Below are positions 5,998 to 6,159 of a DNA stretch of 6,159 nucleotides, one piece after another. The first letter of the stretch is position 1; every line of letters starts with the position of its first letter. The stretch is from JBBSIG01 sp038232215 (GTDB taxonomy: Bacteria; Actinomycetota; Thermoleophilia; Gaiellales; Gaiellaceae): the NCBI GenBank assembly GCA_038232215.1, contig JBBSIG010000158.1, forward strand, positions 1 to 6,159. Reading direction: 5' to 3'. The notes below the pieces were generated by a model. The model made no database searches and was not told the origin of the DNA. It saw nothing but the letters and a program-made list of their open reading frames with translations. A program made the translations under genes and the position numbers.

Positions 5998-6159
5998 CTA
6001 TGCGCCCGCGAGCCTGACGAAGAGTCCGGCGGCAGCCTTCTCGCCGATCGCGCGCTCGTCGCCGTTCAGCCGCACGGTGACCTGCCCGGCCGCGGGCGCC
6101 GTGCCCTGCACCTCGAGCTCCCGCCCGGGCACGAGGCCCTGGTCGTAGAACCAGTGCAG
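5998..6159 (-). CDS. C-terminal FeoA/SH3-like domain, probable DtxR/MntR-family metalloregulator (5' end outside window)
   Basis: Reading the - strand from the window edge gives 53 codons and a TAG stop at 5998-6000. The visible segment is a compact FeoA-type SH3-like fold: FYDQGLVPGRELEVQGTAP (4-22), a GQVTVRLNGDERAIG strand pair (25-39) and the closing helix/strand EKAAAGLFVRLAG. The pattern GL.PG, then a turn, then V.V...G....A....A..LFV is typical of the C-terminal domain of DtxR/IdeR/MntR-type repressors, which sense iron or manganese, and of free-standing FeoA proteins. The tryptophan- and tyrosine-bearing lead-in (LHWFYDQGLVPG) and the gene position make a regulator tail my preferred reading. 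The DNA-binding and metal-binding domains lie outside the window, so this is not proven. The gene runs the same way as the peptidase, 32 bases upstream of it. Confidence 0.65.
   Translation of the reverse strand: MHWFYDQGLVPGRELEVQGTAPAAGQVTVRLNGDERAIGEKAAAGLFVRLAGA

Noticed and set aside
1..6159. CRISPR array, insertion sequence, tRNA/rRNA, toxin-antitoxin or phage-defence genes
   Set aside because: I saw no spaced direct repeats, transposase motifs, terminal inverted repeats or RNA-gene sequence. The window is explained by transporter, peptidase and regulator-like genes, and there is no stretch over 300 bases without a gene.

Overview
This window is a stretch of high-GC bacterial chromosome carrying an ordinary-looking nutrient-uptake locus. 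Almost every base is coding, third codon positions are strongly G/C, and GTG starts are common (four of the five starts visible in the window). The gene set, the GC content and the protein style point to an actinobacterium; a Thermoleophilia-like lineage (Solirubrobacterales/Gaiellales) is my guess from style alone.

Layout on the + strand, 1-4828: a peptide-type (Dpp/Opp, peptide/nickel superfamily) ABC importer. In order it holds the 3' end of a DppB-like permease, a complete DppC-like permease, a DppD-like ATPase, a DppF-like ATPase and an extracytoplasmic solute-binding protein of family 5. The first four genes are joined by 4-base GTGA/ATGA stop-start overlaps, so they are almost certainly translationally coupled. 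The binding-protein gene comes last, 31 bases after dppF, with its own strong AGGAGG ribosome binding site.

Layout on the - strand, 4832-6159: a complete M24-family metallopeptidase (Xaa-Pro dipeptidase/aminopeptidase type) converges on the binding-protein gene with only 3 bases between the two stop codons. Upstream of it, in the same direction and 32 bases away, is the C-terminal end of a second gene. It encodes an SH3-like FeoA domain, most likely the tail of a DtxR/MntR-family metal-dependent repressor.

Together the genes suggest a small peptide-scavenging module: the binding protein captures peptides outside the cell, the B/C channel and D/F ATPases import them, and the M24 peptidase could hydrolyse proline-containing products in the cytoplasm. 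I see no mobile element, CRISPR array, RNA gene or novel system. The most notable signals are regulatory: a 15-bp hairpin just after the binding-protein stop, buried in the end of the convergent peptidase gene and better paired in the + strand RNA; a TANNNT promoter element placed so that the peptidase mRNA would be leaderless; and a binding protein with no cysteine and hence no lipobox.
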